From Angomonas ambiguus (Eukaryota > Euglenozoa > Kinetoplastea > Trypanosomatida > Trypanosomatidae), in NCBI GenBank assembly GCA_019695575.1, contig JADNSB010000021.1:1-64000 (forward strand): 64,000 nt of DNA, written 5' to 3'. The notes below the pieces were generated by a model, which was not told where the DNA came from, did not search any database, and saw only the letters and a program-made list of their open reading frames with translations. Within the stretch, counting starts at the first letter, position 1. Each line of letters begins with the position of its first letter. Shown here one piece after another: positions 7,805 to 19,000 of the stretch. Made by a program: the position numbers and the translations under genes.

Positions 7805-10339
7805 TTATAGTACGTCGCTATCGGTGAAATCATCTGGAGAGGAAATGTCTTCTGAAGCCTCTGAAAAACTGTTAGAGTCCCCTTGCACATTGTTTTGAAT
7901 TGGCTTATAGATGCGAGGTCTGGCATTATCGCTGGTGACCACAATCACCATTCGACCGTTATTCGCCTCCCCACCATCATTGGCACCCCATTTCCGTACA
8001 TCGCGGTCCTCTTCCTTCTTCTCCTTTATATAGTACCCCTCATGGTAAGTGACATTGAATTCCTTCTGATCGATACAGCAGCACCACACAATGAAGAAAA
8101 TGATCAGTCCCACGACCACCGCCGCGGCGAGGCCCACAATCAGCCACACCCACCACGGGATGCCCTTGCTGGTGTCCTGTTTACCGCCAATCTCGCACGT
8201 GGTATTGAAATTACACGCCCCACACACATCCTCCTCGTAGCAAATAGAACAATTTTCCACGGTGCAGCGGATACATCCAAGACTTACCAGAGAGTAACCC
8301 CCTTCACAGTAAATACACTGCTCCTTCTGGTTACAGGAGGCGCAGTGCTCGATGGAGCAGTTCACACAGGCCTGGCGATCGGTGGAAGGGGAAAGGCCTC
8401 CCTTACACGTGTCACAAACTCCGTAGTTTGTGTACTCGGTGCAGTCCTCAATGGTGGGAACACAAGCTGTTTTATCGGCAGAGAGGCTGTAGTCTGATTC
8501 ACACTTGGAACACTGGGTTTCGGTGAGATATTGTTCACAGTGAGGCATTTTATAAGAGCACCCATTGTCACTATTGGGGAAATAATCGGTGATGCATGTT
8601 TTGCACTTATTTGTCTCTTCGCAAAGGGTACATTTTTCGACATTACAAGACACACACTCGTCCTTTACCAGGGAATAGTCCGTTTTACAGACGGCACATT
8701 TCCTGTCGGCATTGCAGATATTACAGCCATCCAAATTGCAGTCCACGCAGGAAGAGTCGCCGAGGGAGAGGGAAAGGCCATCTTCACACTTGGAACAAGT
8801 GCCGTAGTCCGTGTATTCCACACATCTGTCGATGGTGTGGACGCACAATTTACCAACGGAGAGAGAGAACGTATCCTTACACTTGGAACACTTATCAGTC
8901 CCATGCACCGCAGCTTCACAATTTTTAGGCGCAATGGAGCATTTGTATTGGTCATCAACGGCATACGTGCTCTCGCATACGGCACACTTATTCGCTTCGT
9001 TACACTGTCTACAATGGTCAATGGCACAGTCCATACATTGGAAAGTCGCTTCGGATGCAGTGGTGCCCGTGGGACAGAGTGACTCCCCCAGAATATCCGG
9101 GGTGGTGGTGCAATGAGGAACAAAACGGTCTGGGTTGCACATACACATTAGCCTTTTGCTTCTCGTACTAGGGTCTAGCTGCCAGTCCACCTTGTAATAG
9201 CCGTCACTGACGCAGTGAGAGGCAGCGATTTCCCCCTTTTGGGAGTTATCGTCAACGTTGGCAGCGCGAGTCATTCCCGACGCCACAGCCACTACCTTTC
9301 GGTTCTCGTCAAGAATTCGTGTGAAAGTAATTCTCAGGTTCTTGTACTGGCTTTCAGTAGTCACTACATTGCCATCCAGCACCATCGGACCCACGTACAC
9401 CTGGGCACCATCCGGGATAGACCGGAAGAGTGGAGCATATGGATTCGGAGTGTAAAAAGCAGAGGCGGAAATGTTGAACAGTGTTGCCCTCGAAGTCGAA
9501 GTGATTCTGCCACCCCCTTTGGAAATGTTAAAAAGAGGTCCACTGGATTGAATGTTGGAGAGTACAAGGTTGGAGTTTATCCCTAAAGCGACATAACTTT
9601 GTTCTACAATAAAAAACGCTGCATTGGAATTAACATGGTTGCAAGACTCAAATCTTAACAAATTATGCCCAGTCAAGTTGTTCTGGGTTTCATAAAATCC
9701 ATCCACACATCCACTACAGTTAGAGTAAGACACTGAAAGCGTTTCGAAAGTTGACAAAGATGACCAATCGCGAAGGAATCTGTCCGTAGATGCAGTAACA
9801 TTATGAATATATAAACCAGTTTTCGGAGGAGGAGGAGCCATTTCGCCATGCAGCATAACCACATTAAAAAACCTTCTTCCACAATCTTGAATTTCGACGT
9901 CGGTTATATACACTTTGGTGCCGTCATTGGGAAAACGAATAGATACAAACATGGCCCATTTTAAATTTTTGTAGGCCCCCACCAGTCCTCTGCTAATGTT
10001 GAACGTCGAGTTCGGAGCTTTCATATTTTCTATAATAAAAGGTGTGTTCTTAACATTGAAGTCTGTTGCCGAAAATATTGCGACAGCCTTCGGATTGTTG
10101 ACAAGCAAACGCACAACTTTGTGTTCTACACTAAGGTGCTGCAGTTTGCACTCCACGGTGGTATCTTCATTGAACACAATGTAGAATTCATCGGTTTCGA
10201 TTTTTGGGTTATCAATTGTCATATTTGCATTAACATTCATGGCGTCCACCGATACGGGCGATAGCAACATCAGACTGAGCAATAGAAGCGATAGGAGTGC
10301 TTCCCTCCAAGTGGGTCGTTGGGGTTGGGTCAAAAACAT
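7805..10339 (-). CDS. type I surface membrane protein with beta-helix-like ectodomain and cysteine-rich repeats
   Basis: The start is taken at 10339 (MFLTQPQ...), because it aligns with the paralogue's MYLFPYP... start. The 29 residues encoded upstream are Phe-rich and translate the splice-acceptor pyrimidine region. The 844-residue product has a signal peptide and an N-glycosylation-rich, probably beta-rich domain (to about 395). A cysteine-rich region of CxxC units such as CxxCxxxxxCxxC follows (about 400-715), resembling furin-like or variant-surface-protein repeats. One transmembrane helix (about 727-750, WVWLIVGLAAAVVVGLIIFF) is followed by CCC and an acidic tail of about 90 residues. 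Its paralogue, 1.6 kb away, is broken by a LINE. Surface families of this kind are usually variable and multicopy. A relation to T. cruzi DGF-1-type proteins is possible but unproven; the ligand is unknown. Confidence 0.85.
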   Translation of the reverse strand: MFLTQPQRPTWREALLSLLLLSLMLLSPVSVDAMNVNANMTIDNPKIETDEFYIVFNEDTTVECKLQHLSVEHKVVRLLVNNPKAVAIFSATDFNVKNTPFIIENMKAPNSTFNISRGLVGAYKNLKWAMFVSIRFPNDGTKVYITDVEIQDCGRRFFNVVMLHGEMAPPPPKTGLYIHNVTASTDRFLRDWSSLSTFETLSVSYSNCSGCVDGFYETQNNLTGHNLLRFESCNHVNSNAAFFIVEQSYVALGINSNLVLSNIQSSGPLFNISKGGGRITSTSRATLFNISASAFYTPNPYAPLFRSIPDGAQVYVGPMVLDGNVVTTESQYKNLRITFTRILDENRKVVAVASGMTRAANVDDNSQKGEIAASHCVSDGYYKVDWQLDPSTRSKRLMCMCNPDRFVPHCTTTPDILGESLCPTGTTASEATFQCMDCAIDHCRQCNEANKCAVCESTYAVDDQYKCSIAPKNCEAAVHGTDKCSKCKDTFSLSVGKLCVHTIDRCVEYTDYGTCSKCEDGLSLSLGDSSCVDCNLDGCNICNADRKCAVCKTDYSLVKDECVSCNVEKCTLCEETNKCKTCITDYFPNSDNGCSYKMPHCEQYLTETQCSKCESDYSLSADKTACVPTIEDCTEYTNYGVCDTCKGGLSPSTDRQACVNCSIEHCASCNQKEQCIYCEGGYSLVSLGCIRCTVENCSICYEEDVCGACNFNTTCEIGGKQDTSKGIPWWVWLIVGLAAAVVVGLIIFFIVWCCCIDQKEFNVTYHEGYYIKEKKEEDRDVRKWGANDGGEANNGRMVIVVTSDNARPRIYKPIQNNVQGDSNSFSEASEDISSPDDFTDSDVL

Positions 10340-10993
10340 CGTCTTTTTTAAATCGTTGTGGTACGCTTTAAAGAAAAATGTAAAACAAACTGAAAAGAAA
10401 GGGAATATATATAATACATTTGACACATCACTTGGTGTTCAATTATATACGTGGAAAAAAAAATTCAAAATGAGAAAAAAATTATTTCCAGAAGCAGGAA
10501 TATCCACATCGCAGCAGTACATCCATTGTTTATACAAGGGGTTCAATTTACTGAAACGCGCATGTAACAAAAACAAGGATAAGAAAAAATTAGATTGTGG
10601 AGATCCACGCCGAATCTACCTAAGAGAAAAGGGATTCACCTATATTCTACACCTTCCCTCCTCCCCTTTGCAACCGTGCGCGCATACACCTTTTTAAAAC
10701 CTCCCATAGAAGTATTGAGGGAGAGCAAATGTTGGACCTTACATTCATATTATAATCCGTCTAGTGTCATGTGCGGGAACTAAATAATAAAAAAAAAAGA
10801 GAAAAGAGAGAAAAGAGAGAGAGAAGGAAGGGGAATCATTAACTTCACACGAGAGAGCTTCGCAACACTTCGTACTGCGACCTGTCTCTCAAAAGGACTC
10901 TATAAACCGGGAAAAGAAACTTTGACATTTATCGGTTATTTAGTGTTATTCGAAAAGTGATTGCTATTATATACGTGTTTTTCTGTTTTCATT
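10340..10993 (-). other. intergenic spacer between GMP synthetase and the surface gene
   Basis: It holds the 3' UTR of the GMP synthetase gene and the 5' flank of the surface gene. Minus-strand pyrimidine tracts are visible near 10391-10406 and 10790-10830. Short open frames on the plus strand here are composition artefacts. Nothing else is recognised. Confidence 0.6.
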
Positions 10994-12925
10994 TTACTCC
11001 CACTCCGTGGTTCCCGGGGGTTTGGCGGTCAAGTCAAACAAAACTCGTGAGACGAACGGGTACTGTATCAGCTGCTCGTAAATATCCGTCAGTGCATTAG
11101 AGGGAAGGTACTCCGAGCCAGGACAGGCAGGAACGCCGGTCATGAAATCACTCGTCAGAAAGGTTCGGATTACAATACAGTATTTCTTTCCCGCACTGAA
11201 CGTTACAGGAATCAACACCACGGGCACCTGGCTTAGTTTTCGAACCAAACCATACTTTAACAGAATTTCATTGACACAGTGGTCAGCGAGCCGAAGGTCA
11301 TCCACCACGTCCTGTGTGAGGTAGGTCTCGGTCATCTGGGGCGCCGAGTTACAAGCCTCTCCAAACATGAAGCACACTCGATTAATGGAGTGGGCGTTTT
11401 TGGGGATTTCTCGGGCCAATTGCAGTAACGTTTTCCATTCGTCATCAGAGGGAAACCTACCGAGGGATAGGGCAGCGGCGTATGCGTAGGTACGTCCATC
11501 TCCTTGAACACCCACAGTGCGGATCGGCAGAATGATACCCTTGATATCGTCCTGAAAATTAGACTGGCTCAATGTTCGGTTTAAACTTTCACAGTTGGTA
11601 TCGTAATTCGAGTCCCGAAAGGGGTGGCCGTCACTACACAAAATTCGAATCGAAAGTCCTGGGCCGGGAAAGGGTTGCCGCTCTACGAGATGCTCCGGGA
11701 TACCCAGACGTCTCCCGAGTTCCCGAACTTCGTCCTTGTGGTAGTCGCTAAGCGGTTCAATAATTTTACCTGCATCCCTTAACCGACGAACCAGAGCAGT
11801 ATCATTGTGATGGGTCTTGATCGCGTCCGCTTTTTTGCTCGCGTGAACGGAGCCGGACTCTATCAAGTCAGGTCGTAAAGTACCTTGTGCCAGCAGCAGC
11901 GTTTGAGTATCCAAGTGGAGTCTTTCGATAGCCCGGTCGCAAACCGTCATAAATGTATTTCCAATAATGTTTCGCTTCTGTTCGGGGTCGGTGATGTGGA
12001 TGAGTTTATCGGTAGTGAACTCTTCCTCACTATTCTTCTTTTTCATTTGAGTAGTGGCTTGAGAAAACTCTTCGGTGGCGTTGATCAGCTCCACCTTTAC
12101 ACCCGCATTGGTTAATGCTTCCACCACTTGCTCGCTTTCATGGAGTCGCATGAAACCGTGGTCGATGTGGATGCAGACGACTCGCTCCGGACCGAGCGCC
12201 TTTAACAAAAGAGCAGCACAAACCGTACTGTCCACACCACCCGACGCCAGGCACAAAACTTTTTGTCCATCGGCAGTACGTTGGAGAATGTGCTGGATCG
12301 CCACTTCTTCTCTATCCGTCATCGTAAAAGTAAAACTGCACCCACAAAGCTTCAGAAAATTACGCAACACCACCTTGCCATTTACGGTCAGCTCCACCTC
12401 AGGATGAAACTGTACGCCAAAGAGTGGACGGCTGGTGTGCTCCACCGCGGCGATAATGTTCGAAGTGCTTCTCCCAATTACTTTCAACTCCCCACCACAA
12501 GACGCCACCGAGTCTCCGTGGGTTAAAAGTACCGTCTGTGTCTCGGCAAGTCCCTCAAATAGAGGAGAATCGGTGCAAATTTTGATATCATCCTGTCCAT
12601 CCTCCCGAATAAGACCTTTCGACACCTCCCCTCCAAAGTGGGCTGCCAAGAGCTGCATTCCATAGCAGATACCGAGCACAGGGACGGAAAGAGAGAAAAA
12701 CTGAGGATCTGTCTTTGGGGCATCTGCGTCGTGAATAGAATTGGGACTCCCGCTAATGATAATACCCTTTATGCGTGGGTTACTGTTCAGCGTTTCAAAA
12801 GGGGTGTCCAACGGAAGGATAACCGTTTCCACGTTTAGTTCTCGAACTTTCCGGTCAATCACCTTTCCATATTGGGAGCCGGCATCCAAAATGACCACAT
12901 AGTCCGATTCAGGTTCACAAGCCAT
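10994..12925 (-). CDS. guaA: GMP synthetase (glutamine-hydrolysing)
   Basis: It converts XMP, ATP and glutamine to GMP, the last step of guanine nucleotide synthesis, which purine-auxotrophic kinetoplastids use in salvage. The 643-residue product starts at 12925 (MACEPESDYVVILDAGSQYG). The class I glutamine amidotransferase domain has the nucleophile in GICYGMQ (Cys87) and the His/Glu pair in FHPEV (174-176). The ATP pyrophosphatase domain follows with SGGVDS (228-233) and LAQGTLRPDLIES. The C-terminal dimerisation domain ends PPGTTEWE, close to the canonical end of the family. The open frame extends 49 codons further upstream, but that part is a poly-Leu/Phe translation of the splice-acceptor pyrimidine tract and is excluded. 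Confidence 0.97.
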   Translation of the reverse strand: MACEPESDYVVILDAGSQYGKVIDRKVRELNVETVILPLDTPFETLNSNPRIKGIIISGSPNSIHDADAPKTDPQFFSLSVPVLGICYGMQLLAAHFGGEVSKGLIREDGQDDIKICTDSPLFEGLAETQTVLLTHGDSVASCGGELKVIGRSTSNIIAAVEHTSRPLFGVQFHPEVELTVNGKVVLRNFLKLCGCSFTFTMTDREEVAIQHILQRTADGQKVLCLASGGVDSTVCAALLLKALGPERVVCIHIDHGFMRLHESEQVVEALTNAGVKVELINATEEFSQATTQMKKKNSEEEFTTDKLIHITDPEQKRNIIGNTFMTVCDRAIERLHLDTQTLLLAQGTLRPDLIESGSVHASKKADAIKTHHNDTALVRRLRDAGKIIEPLSDYHKDEVRELGRRLGIPEHLVERQPFPGPGLSIRILCSDGHPFRDSNYDTNCESLNRTLSQSNFQDDIKGIILPIRTVGVQGDGRTYAYAAALSLGRFPSDDEWKTLLQLAREIPKNAHSINRVCFMFGEACNSAPQMTETYLTQDVVDDLRLADHCVNEILLKYGLVRKLSQVPVVLIPVTFSAGKKYCIVIRTFLTSDFMTGVPACPGSEYLPSNALTDIYEQLIQYPFVSRVLFDLTAKPPGTTEWE

Positions 12926-12947
12926 GTTTGTAAGCTTTAATGTACAC

Positions 12948-12979
12948 CTACCCACGTGAGGAAAAAAATAAAAAAAAAG
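12948..12979 (-). promoter_or_regulatory. trans-splice acceptor region of the GMP synthetase gene
   Basis: The minus strand reads a T-rich tract (purine run 12957-12979 on plus) followed by the first AG at 12949-12948, 23 bases before the ATG at 12925. This arrangement shows that the ATG at 12925 is the first one in the mature mRNA and that the upstream in-frame ATG at 13072 is not used. Confidence 0.6.
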
Positions 12980-13212
12980 CAATAATAATAGTAACAGTAA
13001 TAATAATAGTAATAAAAAGAGGACGTTAAAGTGAACGGGGAAAGGAAGTGTGAACCAAAAAGAGAAACCCATTTAGTAAAGTGTAAACCTCATTGTAAAG
13101 GCTCAAAAAGGGGGAAAAAACAACAACACAAAGACTCACACACACACATACACAAATACGATGGTCCTACTTATAGAATAATAATATAATACGGCAAAGG
13201 GGAGGAAGCCCA

Positions 13213-16023
13213 TTACGGCTCTTTATTGCCAAAAAAAGACGAGACCATGTCGGTAAGAGAAGTCAGTAGAGGCTTTTTAAAAAGAGATATCCCAAACACG
13301 GTACGGGGTAGTTGCCGCACCACTTCCACTAGGTAAAAAGCCTTAATAGTTCGCAAACATTCTTCGACCGTTTTAGTATCCACCACGGAAAACGCAGGGA
13401 GACGAATCGAGACGTTACTGATGGAGGGGATTACTTTGAGAACTGGGATGTCCGACAGGGAGTAAGGAACGGTGGGGCGAAGGTGGCGGTCCCAGTTTAG
13501 CACAATTTCTATCGGAGCTAAGGTAAGATGCTCAATTCGGTATTGGGGGGCGACGAGGGAGGGGGAAGGTGTCACGAATAGGACACCTTTCTCGCCTTCA
13601 CACGTCGACTCCAGTGGTAGCGGAAGGTGCATCACAGTCTCTGCACACAGGTACAGAAAGTAATCGGAGACCGTTACCGCTATCCGGGAGCAGCGGACTG
13701 TTACACTTTTCACTTCCTTTACTAAGCTGTCATAATGCACCTTGTCAGCGGTCGCATTGACGTTGAAGGGGGAGATCAGAGAATACGAGTTATCCCCCCG
13801 TTCCAGAGAGGCGCTTACATTGGTGAGGGACGCCATCACGGACGCGTATTGCAACAAATCTGCGTCAAACGTTGCATTCGTCAGTTTAACCGCGATACAA
13901 GACGGTTCCTCAAGATCTGGATTCCGTAACGCAGCAACCACACCATCCGCGTTAAACGTGAACGAAACACGCCAGTCTTCGGACGTGGTGGAGGGGTGAA
14001 GTCGGCTGGTAGGACGGCGTTGACAGTGCGTCCCTTGATCCATGATGAGAACAGAGACGGTATTGGCCTCAAATACCGCGAGAACGCTGATGTTTTGGAC
14101 GGGAAAAGGGGTGTGCCGACCTTCCAAAAGATTGACCCTAGTGGGTGCGTCCATGGTGGGGAAGAGAGTGAGATGCCAATTCTCCACATTGGTCAAAAAC
14201 GTGACGCCAAAGTCCCATAAGCCCTTAAACGACGTTGACGAAACGTTGACAATACGAACAGGAGCGGCACATTGTGGTCCAACCGTAATCTGTGCCGGTG
14301 ACAAGAAGGACGTTTTGGTAATCGCCACCGAGTGAAAATGATCCCCGCACGGAACAAACCCTTTCCACGAAGTTCCCACCCGAAGGCTGCTCTCAATTTC
14401 ATGAGTAAAGTCCGCACCGCAAGAGACAGAGAAGCTATCCACAAAACCGCTCTGTGCTAGCGTAACCACGTCTTGAGACGAGCCAGGAGACACATCAACG
14501 GTTTCGGAAAACAAGATTCGTTTTTCTGGATCGCTGACCCGATAGATTTGGTGTCTTACCTGAACAGGGGTGGCACTCTCATTGTACACATTCAATGGAG
14601 GTAGCAAATGAAGGGTAAAGTCTTTCGAAGGGGAAGGGCACAAAAAAAGAAACCCACTACAACACTTTTCAGTACTTAGTAAAAAGAGCTGTTCGCCGTC
14701 AAAGCTGGAGGACCACAAGTCTACAGAGAGAGCCGCAGGTTTGGAGCCCGGTAAACGAATGGAAAGAGGTGCCGAGTCTTCCACCAAGTGAAGCTTGTCA
14801 AACTTTGAAACCACGGTGACTGCCGTTTCAGTACCAGATGTGGAGGAAGAAGAAGAAGAAGCGGTTACCTCCTGAGAAGTAGCGTTCACGATAGTGACCA
14901 GATGAACCGTTGAAACACACAGTGACATTTCGCAAAACTCGCGCCGGGCACGATCCTTTAGCTCCACTTGTAATACACTACACTTGCCGTCTGTAGACTC
15001 AAGGTGAATGGGATTTCCGTCTTTGAGCTCTCTGAGAGAAAAGCAGTCGGAAACCTCAAGTCGAGGCTTTCCGTTGACCGAAAAGGCTACTTCCATGGTG
15101 AGCCCCACCTCCGACTCGAAGGAAAGCAACGGTTTTTCCTCCCCTGGGGTCAGAGAAACGGATTCGGACACCACTTCCGATTTTGCCTCTCTCACAACAA
15201 AGTGCAACGGAAAGTCCGTTTGATTCACTAAAATAGGAAACGCATAACGAATCACAAGGGTAGTAACGCCATTCTCCTGCTTCTTTTCCATCTCAAGGAA
15301 GCAAGAGGAGCCATCTTTCTCCGTTACAAACTGTTTAGAAAAGATTCTGCCACCAATGACTGTCTCTAACCACTCCAAGACGTTGTCAACCTCTGTGTGT
15401 GGACTCCAAAGGGAATGTCGCATAGACTGGTAGTTTTCGAGAGAGAGTTGAATCCAAACATCTTTTGTGTACAGAAGTGGGAACCGAACACAACCAAGAG
15501 AGTGGCCCGGTATATCGGCCATACAGTCACTACGATTAGAAGATAACTGAAGAGAATAATTGGTCTGGTTTTCAATGTGAACGCTGGTGACCAGTGTAAC
15601 GTGCTGAACAAGGTTTTTATCCAGTTGGGAGTACATTTGTAACATTCCACTATCAAACGTGTAGACTGTTTCCTGCGCAAAACAACCATCTCTATTTACC
15701 GGAGATGAAAATTGGTTCTCCATTGCAAGATTCCTACCGTTGTAGCAAAGGCTTAGCGCGTGGTGATGCCCTAACATTGTTGACTCCCAGCTATCCATCG
15801 CTGTAATGGTCAAAAGCACCTTGTCACCATTCTTCACGTCCACATTGCACCCGGAAAGATTTCGAACCAGACAGGCGTTGGAAGATGGACGCTCCTTACT
15901 TCCTCCTTTCAGCACTACAAGAGCCGCACTAAGGATTTGATTGGTGCAAAGCGACATCTGGAGTTTACTACTTTTAACTCGAATAAAAGCCGCTCTGCTA
16001 AGAATGACCCTCCAAATACACAT
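13213..16023 (-). CDS. VPS13-type lipid-transfer protein, C-terminal half (separate frame)
   Basis: The 936-residue frame begins at an ATG 26 bases inside the end of the preceding frame (15998-20350). Its N-terminus (from about residue 12, FIRVKSSKLQMSLC) reads like a mid-protein continuation. The middle (about 450-620) has beta-rich segments like the VPS13 adaptor-binding repeats (PPLNVYNESATPVQVRHQIY). The end (about 880-930, IKAFYLVEVVRQLPRTVFG...FF) resembles the C-terminal helical region of VPS13, where it binds membranes. Kinetoplastid genes are trans-spliced singly, and there is no pyrimidine tract or spacer between the two frames. I therefore infer one gene of about 2390 codons read in two frames, either by a +1 shift or because of a mutation or sequence error. 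Confidence 0.7.
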   Translation of the reverse strand: MCIWRVILSRAAFIRVKSSKLQMSLCTNQILSAALVVLKGGSKERPSSNACLVRNLSGCNVDVKNGDKVLLTITAMDSWESTMLGHHHALSLCYNGRNLAMENQFSSPVNRDGCFAQETVYTFDSGMLQMYSQLDKNLVQHVTLVTSVHIENQTNYSLQLSSNRSDCMADIPGHSLGCVRFPLLYTKDVWIQLSLENYQSMRHSLWSPHTEVDNVLEWLETVIGGRIFSKQFVTEKDGSSCFLEMEKKQENGVTTLVIRYAFPILVNQTDFPLHFVVREAKSEVVSESVSLTPGEEKPLLSFESEVGLTMEVAFSVNGKPRLEVSDCFSLRELKDGNPIHLESTDGKCSVLQVELKDRARREFCEMSLCVSTVHLVTIVNATSQEVTASSSSSSTSGTETAVTVVSKFDKLHLVEDSAPLSIRLPGSKPAALSVDLWSSSFDGEQLFLLSTEKCCSGFLFLCPSPSKDFTLHLLPPLNVYNESATPVQVRHQIYRVSDPEKRILFSETVDVSPGSSQDVVTLAQSGFVDSFSVSCGADFTHEIESSLRVGTSWKGFVPCGDHFHSVAITKTSFLSPAQITVGPQCAAPVRIVNVSSTSFKGLWDFGVTFLTNVENWHLTLFPTMDAPTRVNLLEGRHTPFPVQNISVLAVFEANTVSVLIMDQGTHCQRRPTSRLHPSTTSEDWRVSFTFNADGVVAALRNPDLEEPSCIAVKLTNATFDADLLQYASVMASLTNVSASLERGDNSYSLISPFNVNATADKVHYDSLVKEVKSVTVRCSRIAVTVSDYFLYLCAETVMHLPLPLESTCEGEKGVLFVTPSPSLVAPQYRIEHLTLAPIEIVLNWDRHLRPTVPYSLSDIPVLKVIPSISNVSIRLPAFSVVDTKTVEECLRTIKAFYLVEVVRQLPRTVFGISLFKKPLLTSLTDMVSSFFGNKEP

Positions 16024-19000
16024 GTAGAGGGCGTAAGAGAACCGGTTTCAGGGACAGAAAGTTGGTATCGAAAAGATTAATTTCTCCAATCCCCGTGTCT
16101 ACTCCAATTAATCCACCGTCGTCTTCCCCGTCTTTATTCAGGTAAGCGTGGGTTTTGGAGAGGACCGCCTCGCATAGTTGCACCTTGGCCGCCGTGTAAA
16201 TGTTAAACTTTAACCGAGACACAGAACACTCCACTCTTACACGTCTAAAATCCAATAGAGTCGCGGGTAAGGGGGTGGAGGAGGTTTCTGTCCGGCAACA
16301 CTTCTGGGACTTTGTCATCGTTTCGTACTGAGCCAACAGCGGAGCCAACACATAATACACCAGCGGGATCTCGAGTGCCCTGGAAATCTCAACTTGAAGC
16401 GAGAGAAGCAGTGTTTCCCTCACTGCATCGTAACGTAGGCGGGCTTCCACAAAGTCCAAGTACGTTAAGCAGAAGGAATTCATCTCTGTTTTCAGTACCA
16501 TTGAGATACCACGCAATTCGCAATGGCCGGAATTTCCCTTTTTCCCATACGAGTAGGCGAGCGATAAATTCGCATGTTTCAAGGTACACTCTGAAGAGAA
16601 GGGAAGCACCACCGAACACTTTCCGTCTCCAATGGACAGTCGGACTTGCCCTGACGACAGCGTCTCAGCGCCCGACGATGGCAACAACAACTTTTCCTGC
16701 TCTGTCGAAACCACATTGCAGTTCGTCATCGTATAAAACGCTGACGGGGTCCTTGTTTGGATGAGTTCCTGGGCGGAGGCCGTCGGCCCATAAAACGAGC
16801 AGTTTTGGAATACCACCGTTGTCCGGTCCCCAATACTGACAGCGATACCGTGCCGCTGCGTACAAAATGTACACCCTTCCACTACCATTACCGTTTCTGG
16901 GGAATCAAAGAGAAATGGCAACGAGGCATCCAAGTCAAAGTATTGGTCTGTAACAGGAGTCTCCGTTATGACACGTTGGCCCATGACGATAAAGCTATCC
17001 ATGTCTTTCACAGCGTTCACGAGTGTTTCCAACACCACTGGGTCGACGTCAAGGTGGCACCTACCAGACCACTGCTTCACCGTCAGTTCGTGGCAAGAGT
17101 CCATTTCGTCTGCTGAGGAAGAACTCCCTGTGTCTGGTTCACTATTTCTCGCCCCGTTAGTGGCGTTACAAGGGTCATTCGTGTAAGTCAAGTGTTGAAG
17201 CTCAACGTGAGCGACTACCGTGTCTACAGATTCCATGTTGGGCCGGGTGGAACAATGGAAGTGAATAGATTGCACGTTAATGATACTTGTCACGGCTGGC
17301 TTTTGAAGCGTGTCAGAGTCCCAGAACGGCTCTCGGGGAATGGGAATGTAGCCCGTAAACGCATCCAAAGAAACACAAACTTGAACACTATCGCTCAGTA
17401 CCAATAGAACCTTCAAAGAGCCACTGCTTACAAACATTTCTAACCGGTTCAAGTCGTTAGTGAGAACCAATATCGAGTTCTCAGAACCCGGAAGAAGCAA
17501 ACTACCCACCGAACTGCGGTGGCTTTCTATTGTGGAAGCCGTGAGGAAGAGCTTCATTTCTGTCGTACTTCCAACCAGTCGAATATCACCAGGAACAATG
17601 GCCACACTACCATTACTGAATCCACTAAAAAAAAGACGAAACGCCTTTTCAGGGATAATCTCATCCTTCAGAAAGGCTACTAAAGGGGTTCCAAAAGAAA
17701 ACAGTACGTGAAATGGTATGCTGGCCAAGGATTGTAATTGTATGTGATTCACACTGGTGGTGATCTGGAAGGCAGAGGCTAGATAGGGGCGCTCGGTCGA
17801 GGGGACACTGGAGAAGTTTTCAGCGAGCACGCAGCAGTTGGATAAAGAGACGCCATCGTTGAAAAGGTCGACATACACCAGATTTAAAAGAGTAAAGTTC
17901 TCCCGCACAACACCCGTTATCTGTTTGACGCAGGCCATCTGCAAAGGCTGGGGAAGGGAACTGGATTGAAGTCGAGCCAACACCTCGGAAGTGTGTATTA
18001 CGAGGACCGGGGGATGAAGGGAAGCACTGCAACGGGCAACAGTGACGTCAAGGATGGACGCAGTGAGGGTGGTGGTAGTATTATTGGCGGACCGATCCAA
18101 ACGCGTAATTCCAATTTTGATGGATTCAACAGAAACCTTGAGATCCACCCTCCTTCCTTGCAAGTGTTCACCTGGACATAGTGAAGCAGTAACGCCCGTC
18201 ACCCGAATGGTTGCCTGCAACGGCTCAAAGAAAAAGTGAACCCCTTTTAAAACCACACATGGATGCTTTTTTCGAGCCTTTGGCAGGCCACTAGGCAACC
18301 ACCTCGACAGTTTTTCGTAGGAAATCGTTTTACTGTCCAAGGTGGCCACCGTCGCAGGAGAGTTCACCAGTCCGTCGAATAACTGGTTCAGTTCCGTCAC
18401 TAAACCTTTCCCGACATCCCACATCTCATTATTTACTTCTACGTGGAGTTCTGACACGATAATGTCCTTTGAGGAATTCATACGTACCTCAACCGGTAAA
18501 AGAAGAAAGTTTTTTCTCCACTCGATAGAAAAACGCTTCACAACACACCCATAGGAGACAGGTTCACCGGAAATCAGCGAAGCTTTTGTAAACGAGGCAC
18601 TCTCCAATAAGAGCGAAAAGTCATCCAGGTACAAGAAGAATTGAGGAATAGCGACGATAACAGTTTGGAGGAGCTCCGATTCTGGCAAGGCGGTTGAAGG
18701 AACGGTAGAGGTTTTGGGAGGCAGAGTGATATGCATGGATCTCACCAAATCCATAATGGGGTTCAAAGTGGACATGATGTATTTGAATTTTAGTCGTATA
18801 TTGGTTGGGCTAAGCGTTACTTGAGTGATCGAACCCTTGTCTGAAGCGGTGGTCTCCATCGCGAGTAAAGGGGTAGAGTCACTTAAGCACTGTGAGCGTC
18901 TCTCTTTCCACAACTCGACCTTTCCTAAGGACGCATGACGATCCGCGTTACGTGACACGTAAGCAATCTCAGAGACCACCACTTCACTCGACTCTGGGAG

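Noticed and set aside
12926-13072. Poly-leucine N-terminal membrane anchor on GMP synthetase
   Set aside because: The Leu/Phe run is the in-frame translation of the splice-acceptor pyrimidine tract. The first AG after it lies downstream, so the mRNA begins at about 12947 and translation at 12925.
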